Shown here in pieces: positions 15,727-19,141 of a stretch of 19,141 bases of DNA; position 1 is the first letter of the stretch; each line of letters starts with the position of its first letter. Source of the stretch: Candidatus Kapaibacterium sp. (GTDB lineage: Bacteria; Bacteroidota; Ignavibacteria; Kapaibacteriales; UBA2268); NCBI GenBank assembly GCA_938038165.1, contig CALHRB010000063.1, positions 1 to 19,141 on the forward strand. The letters run 5' to 3'. The translations under genes and the position numbers were made by a program. The notes below the pieces were generated by a model. That model searched no databases. It had not been told where the DNA came from and worked only from the letters and a program-made list of their open reading frames with translations.

Positions 15727-16938
15727 ATGGCTAAGGAAAAATTTGATCGTTCCAAACCACACATCAATGTTGGCACCATTGGTCACGTTGACCATGGAAA
15801 GACCACATTGACTGCAGCAATTACAATGGCGCTGGCAAAAAAAGGAACTAACACATCTGTTAGAACCTTCGATTCAATTGATAATGCCCCCGAGGAAAAG
15901 GCAAGAGGCATCACGATTGCTACTGCCCACGTTGAATATGAAACAGACAAAAGACATTACGCTCACGTTGACTGCCCCGGACACGCTGATTATATAAAAA
16001 ATATGATTACCGGTGCTGCTCAAATGGACGGTGCCATATTGGTTTGTGCTGCTGACGACGGTCCAATGCCACAAACAAGGGAGCATATATTGCTTGCTCG
16101 TCAGGTTGGTGTTCCAAGAATTGTCGTTTTTTTGAATAAAGTTGATATAGCAGATCCAGAGTTGATCGAATTAATTGAAATTGAATTAAGAGAATTACTA
16201 AGCAAATATGAATTTCCGGGGGACGAAATACCAATTATTCCCGGTTCAGCTTTGCAAGCTCTGGAAGCTGGGGCTGACCCATCTACTTCTGCTGATGATG
16301 AAAGACTTCAGTGTATTTATAAATTAATGGATGCAGTAGATGCTTATATTCCAACTCCTCAGCGTGACATTGACAAACCATTCCTTATGCCTGTCGAAGA
16401 CGTTTTCTCCATTACTGGACGAGGAACTGTTGGCACCGGAAGAGTTGAAAGAGGAATCATCAAGGTTGGTGAAGAAGTCGAAATCGTAGGTTTTGGACTT
16501 CACAAGAAGACAACCGTTACTGGAATCGAAATGTTCCGTAAGTTGCTCGATGAAGGAAGAGCAGGCGACAACGTCGGACTTCTCCTCAGAGGTGTTGATA
16601 AAAAAGAACTCGAAAGAGGTATGGTTATTGCAAAACCAGGAACAATCACCCCGCATCATAAATTTGATGCTCAGGTTTACGTATTAAGCAAAGATGAGGG
16701 CGGAAGACACACACCATTTTTCAGTGGATATAGACCTCAGTTTTATTTTAGAACAACTGATGTTACTGGCGTTTTGAATTTACCAGCCGGTGTTGAAATG
16801 GTTATGCCCGGCGATAACTTAGACCAGATTTCCATAGAGTTAATTACTCCCGTCGCTATGGAAGAAGGGCTCAGATTTGCTATCCGTGAAGGTGGCAGAA
16901 CAGTAGGAGCTGGAGTTGTAACAAAAATAATTGAATAA
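15727..16938 (+). CDS. tuf: Elongation factor Tu
   Basis: EF-Tu delivers aminoacyl-tRNA to the ribosomal A site as a GTP complex. The G motifs are GHVDHGKT (19-26), DCPGH with catalytic His86 (82-86), NKVD (137-140) and SAL (174-176). The EEKARGITI effector segment and the GGRHTPFF stretch of domain III are intact. At 403 residues it is longer than the common 394-396. Counting between ALE and YIP gives about eight extra residues compared with E. coli, in a Gly/Ala/Ser/Asp-rich stretch at about 181-192 at the end of the G domain. AGGAG at 15715-15719 supports the ATG at 15727. It is the last gene of the str unit, 47 bases after fusA2. Confidence 0.98.
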   Translation: MAKEKFDRSKPHINVGTIGHVDHGKTTLTAAITMALAKKGTNTSVRTFDSIDNAPEEKARGITIATAHVEYETDKRHYAHVDCPGHADYIKNMITGAAQMDGAILVCAADDGPMPQTREHILLARQVGVPRIVVFLNKVDIADPELIELIEIELRELLSKYEFPGDEIPIIPGSALQALEAGADPSTSADDERLQCIYKLMDAVDAYIPTPQRDIDKPFLMPVEDVFSITGRGTVGTGRVERGIIKVGEEVEIVGFGLHKKTTVTGIEMFRKLLDEGRAGDNVGLLLRGVDKKELERGMVIAKPGTITPHHKFDAQVYVLSKDEGGRHTPFFSGYRPQFYFRTTDVTGVLNLPAGVEMVMPGDNLDQISIELITPVAMEEGLRFAIREGGRTVGAGVVTKIIE

Positions 16939-16945
16939 TTCATAT

Positions 16946-16983
16946 GCCGAGCCTTAAAGAAAAAGGCTCGGCTAATTTATTTT
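16946..16983 (+). terminator. Hairpin and U-tract between tuf and rpsJ (terminator or S10-operon attenuator)
   Basis: GCCGAGCCTT (16946-16955) pairs perfectly with AAGGCTCGGC (16963-16972) around a seven-base A-rich loop. It is followed by TAATTTATTTT to 16983. The hairpin begins eight bases after the tuf stop, and the rpsJ ribosome-binding site comes immediately after the T-run. No promoter fits between them, so rpsJ and the S10 operon must be reached by read-through from tuf. That makes an attenuator more likely than a full stop. Confidence 0.85.
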
Positions 16984-16984
16984 C

Positions 16985-16988
16985 GGAG
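16985..16988 (+). promoter_or_regulatory. Ribosome-binding site deciding the rpsJ start
   Basis: GGAG lies six bases before GTG at 16995. The alternative in-frame ATG at 16944 has no such site upstream and lies at the edge of the terminator hairpin. Confidence 0.8.
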
Positions 16989-16994
16989 TTGAAT

Positions 16995-17306
16995 GTGGCA
17001 ACAACACAAAGAATAAGAATAAAATTAAAATCCTATGACCATAATTTGATTGACAAGTCATCGGAAAGAATTGTAAGAACTGTAAAACAAACAGGTGCGG
17101 TGGTTTCGGGACCGATCCCATTGCCAACACAAAAAACTATCTATACAGTCTTGCGTTCCCCACACGTTGACAAAAAATCAAGAGAGCAATTTGAGGCAAG
17201 GGTTCACAAAAGACTAATTGATATATTCAGCTCGACCCAAAAAACAATTGACGCATTGATGAGGCTGGAAATACCGGCTGGCGTTGATGTTGAGGTAAAA
17301 GTTTAA
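16995..17306 (+). CDS. rpsJ: 30S ribosomal protein S10
   Basis: From the GTG at 16995 the product is 103 residues, the normal length of S10, and opens with the expected M-A-T-T-Q-R-I-R-I-K-L-K-S-Y-D-H sequence. S10 belongs to the 30S head and also acts in NusB-S10 transcription antitermination. Other conserved parts are TGAVVSGPIPLPT and KKSREQFE. An in-frame ATG at 16944 would add 17 residues that are only a translation of the tuf-rpsJ hairpin and have no counterpart in S10, so I reject that start. It is the first gene of the S10 operon, 14 bases before rplC. Confidence 0.95.
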   Translation: MATTQRIRIKLKSYDHNLIDKSSERIVRTVKQTGAVVSGPIPLPTQKTIYTVLRSPHVDKKSREQFEARVHKRLIDIFSSTQKTIDALMRLEIPAGVDVEVKV

Positions 17307-17320
17307 AGGAGTTTTCAAAA

Positions 17321-17944
17321 ATGAACGCAGCTATATTAGGTAAAAAGGTTGGAATGACAAGTATATTCACCGAAACAGGTGTTCACATCCCCTGTACGGT
17401 GATCGAAGCTGGTCCCTGTCCGATTGTCCAGATTAAGACTCCTGAAAAAGATGGTTATAATGCTATTCAGGTCGGTTTCGAAAAAAAGTCCCCCAAAAGA
17501 GTGAATAAACCTGAGCTTGGTCATTTTAAAAAGAATAGTTTAGACCCTTTGAAACACCTTAAAGAATTCAGAGACTTCAACGGAGAGTTCTCTGTTGGTC
17601 AGGAATTAAATGTTGAGCAGTTCAAAAAGGGTGATAAAGTCAAAGTTACCGGATTAAGCAAAGGAAGAGGTTTTCAGGGAGTTGTTAAGCGTCATCACTT
17701 TGGCGGAATTGGCATGACAACTCACGGACAATCAGACAGAGTCAGAGCCCCTGGGTCAATCGGCTCGTCTTCTTATCCATCTCGAGTTTTCAAAGGTTTG
17801 AGAATGGCGGGAAGAATGGGTGGCAAAAGAACTACTGTTAGAAATTTGGAAGTTGTTGATATTCTTCCGGAACAAAATGTTTTGATAATAAAAGGAAGCG
17901 TTCCTGGCGGAGTCAATACAATTTTAGAAATTGTTAAGCAATAA
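17321..17944 (+). CDS. rplC: 50S ribosomal protein L3
   Basis: The 207-residue L3 starts 50S assembly and reaches the peptidyl transferase centre with its central loop. It opens with the family's LGKKVGMTSIF and carries KGRGFQGVVKRHHF (Gly115 onward) and RAPGSIGSSSYPSRVFKG. The residue at the E. coli Gln150 methylation site appears to be Ser, which I believe is usual in Bacteroidota-like L3. The ATG at 17321 is preceded by AAGGAG at 17306-17311, overlapping the rpsJ stop. rplD follows after nine bases. Confidence 0.98.
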   Translation: MNAAILGKKVGMTSIFTETGVHIPCTVIEAGPCPIVQIKTPEKDGYNAIQVGFEKKSPKRVNKPELGHFKKNSLDPLKHLKEFRDFNGEFSVGQELNVEQFKKGDKVKVTGLSKGRGFQGVVKRHHFGGIGMTTHGQSDRVRAPGSIGSSSYPSRVFKGLRMAGRMGGKRTTVRNLEVVDILPEQNVLIIKGSVPGGVNTILEIVKQ

Positions 17945-17953
17945 GGCACTAAA

Positions 17954-18580
17954 ATGTTAGTAGAATTATACAATAGAGAAGGAATTCAAGTAGGCGATAT
18001 AGAGCTTCGCGATGACATTTTTGGCGTTGAACCAAACGAACACGCTATGCATCAGTCCGTAATTGTCTATCTGGCAAATGGAAGGCAGGGAACCCATAAG
18101 ACAAAAGTGCGTGACGAAGTTTCTGGTGGTGGAAAAAAACCCTGGAGGCAAAAAGGTCGTGGAACTGCAAGAGCCGGCTCTACAAGGTCTCCTCTATGGG
18201 TTGGTGGCGGAACCATTCACGGACCAAAACCACATAAATATACTCTAAAAATTACCAAACAATTAAAAAGATTAGCCAGAAAATCAGCTCTTTCGCTTAG
18301 ATTGTCAGAGCAGAATATTGTCTTTGTTGAAGATTTTAATCTTAATGAAATTAAGACCAAATATTTTGCTGAATTTCTTAAAAACGTTAAAATCAGCGGC
18401 GAGAAAACATTGGTATTAATGCCGGATTATAATCAGAATTTATACTTATCAGCAAGAAATATTAATAATTTATCAATATTGCCTGCAGATAAAATATCAA
18501 CATATGACATTTTGTCGCACAAGAAGCTGGTGATATTTAAAAGTGCCTTAGATACTATCTATAACACATTTAATAATTAA
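17954..18580 (+). CDS. rplD: 50S ribosomal protein L4
   Basis: The 208-residue L4 lines the exit tunnel through its extended loop. In E. coli it represses the S10 operon. The loop region is well kept: SGGGKKPWRQKGRGTARAGS, then SPLWVGGGTIHGPKPH, with the usual run of basic and glycine residues. The C-terminal globular part is more diverged and Asn/Lys-rich, as expected for AT-rich coding. The ATG at 17954 lies nine bases after the rplC stop, with only AAGG overlapping that stop as a ribosome-binding site, so translational coupling is likely. Confidence 0.97.
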   Translation: MLVELYNREGIQVGDIELRDDIFGVEPNEHAMHQSVIVYLANGRQGTHKTKVRDEVSGGGKKPWRQKGRGTARAGSTRSPLWVGGGTIHGPKPHKYTLKITKQLKRLARKSALSLRLSEQNIVFVEDFNLNEIKTKYFAEFLKNVKISGEKTLVLMPDYNQNLYLSARNINNLSILPADKISTYDILSHKKLVIFKSALDTIYNTFNN

Positions 18581-18594
18581 TAGGATTAACGTCT

Positions 18595-18894
18595 ATGAAG
18601 GAAATAGTAAAGAAACCGGTTATCACTGAAAAAGCAACAAGATTAGGCGAAAAAGGACAATACGTTTTCGAGGTTAATCCAAATAGTAACAAAATTGAAA
18701 TTAAAAAGTCAATAGAAAAGCTTTTCGAAGTCAATGTTACAAGTATAAGGACTGTCAGAATCAAAGGAAAAATTAAATCAAGAATAACCCGAAGAGGCTT
18801 GATCAAAGGAAAAACTCCTTTGAAGAAAAAAGCTTACGTTACTCTGAAAGCCGGACAAACTATTGACATTGTATCCGGGGCACAAGGAACTTAA
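18595..18894 (+). CDS. rplW: 50S ribosomal protein L23
   Basis: The 99-residue L23 sits at the tunnel exit and is the docking site for trigger factor and SRP. The N-terminal KKPVITEKAT motif is the family signature. The segment after VNPNSNKIEIKKSIEKLFEV matches the conserved strand-helix, and the basic loop (RITRRGLIKGKTPLKKKAYV) is present. The length is normal. It starts 14 bases after rplD with AGGA in the gap, and rplB begins 25 bases after its stop, in the standard S10-operon order. Confidence 0.97.
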   Translation: MKEIVKKPVITEKATRLGEKGQYVFEVNPNSNKIEIKKSIEKLFEVNVTSIRTVRIKGKIKSRITRRGLIKGKTPLKKKAYVTLKAGQTIDIVSGAQGT

Positions 18895-18919
18895 TTAAAA
18901 TAAAATACGGATTTGAAAA

Positions 18920-19141
18920 ATGGGACTTAGACAATTAAAACCAATAACACCGGGAACAAGAGGTTACACAGTCAGTGATTTCAGCGAAATTACTACCGAC
19001 AAACCCTACATGCCATTGGTTGTTCCTCTGAAAAAAACAGGTGGAAGAAATAATACCGGTCGTATAACCTCCCGACATAGAGGAGGTGGGCACAAAAGAA
19101 ACTACAGAATAATTGACTTCAAAAGAAATAAGTTGGATATC
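18920..19141 (+). CDS. rplB: 50S ribosomal protein L2, N-terminal part (cut by window end)
   Basis: The first 74 codons are present and the frame is open to the last base. The start MGLRQLKPITPGTRGYTVSD is typical of L2. The ending part shows GGRNNTGRITSRHRGGGHKR followed by YRIIDFKR, the conserved RNA-binding N-terminal domain. L2 is needed for subunit joining and for the peptidyl transferase centre. The ATG at 18920 has no strong ribosome-binding site (CGGA about ten bases upstream). Its place after rplW is the standard order. Confidence 0.96.
   Translation, partial: MGLRQLKPITPGTRGYTVSDFSEITTDKPYMPLVVPLKKTGGRNNTGRITSRHRGGGHKRNYRIIDFKRNKLDI

Overview
This 19.1 kb window is a dense, all plus-strand ribosome and RNA polymerase supercluster: the end of rplK, then rplA, rplJ, rplL, rpoB, rpoC, a first EF-G gene, rpsL, rpsG, a second EF-G gene, tuf, rpsJ, rplC, rplD, rplW and the start of rplB. 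It joins the L11/rif, str and S10 operons. The DNA is AT-rich. The RpoB (1279 aa) and RpoC (1430 aa) lengths, the wording of the RpoC N-terminal zinc-ribbon region, and a -33/-7 promoter of Bacteroidota type in front of rpsL suggest the Fibrobacterota-Chlorobiota-Bacteroidota (FCB) group. An Ignavibacteria-like lineage is my best guess; this is inference from remembered sequences, not a search.

Layout. (1) 1-1821: L11 end, L1, L10 and L7/L12, with a candidate L10-autoregulation stem-loop ahead of rplJ. (2) 1822-2064: a strong terminator or attenuator, then an AT-rich leader and a GTG start with a GGAGGT ribosome-binding site for rpoB. (3) 2065-10229: rpoB and rpoC, with all catalytic motifs and zinc ligands that I checked present. 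(4) 10256-10290: a strong intrinsic terminator closing rpoC. (5) 10451-12541: fusA1, a stand-alone EF-G gene with no visible Shine-Dalgarno. (6) 12603-12634: a TTTG-N20-TAAATTTG promoter opening rpsL-rpsG-fusA2-tuf. (7) 16946-16983: a perfect-stem hairpin and U-tract between tuf and rpsJ, followed directly by rpsJ and the S10 operon.

The most interesting point is the pair of EF-Gs. The copy outside the str operon (fusA1) has the features of the mitochondrial EF-G1 / bacterial spdEFG1 translocase family and keeps the domain IV tip His. The copy inside the str operon (fusA2) resembles the mitochondrial EF-G2 / spdEFG2 family: the Gly-Gly loop of domain IV is gone and the tip His is replaced by Asp. 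In that family (human GFM2, Borrelia EF-G2) the protein works in ribosome recycling with RRF and not in translocation. The window therefore probably encodes a translation apparatus in which the two jobs of EF-G are split between two proteins, with the recycler in the place where the canonical translocase usually sits.

Apart from that the genes are housekeeping. I see no tRNA, rRNA, CRISPR array, insertion sequence or phage gene. The four largest non-coding gaps (104, 243, 221 and 136 bases) hold the regulatory elements listed and no convincing small gene.
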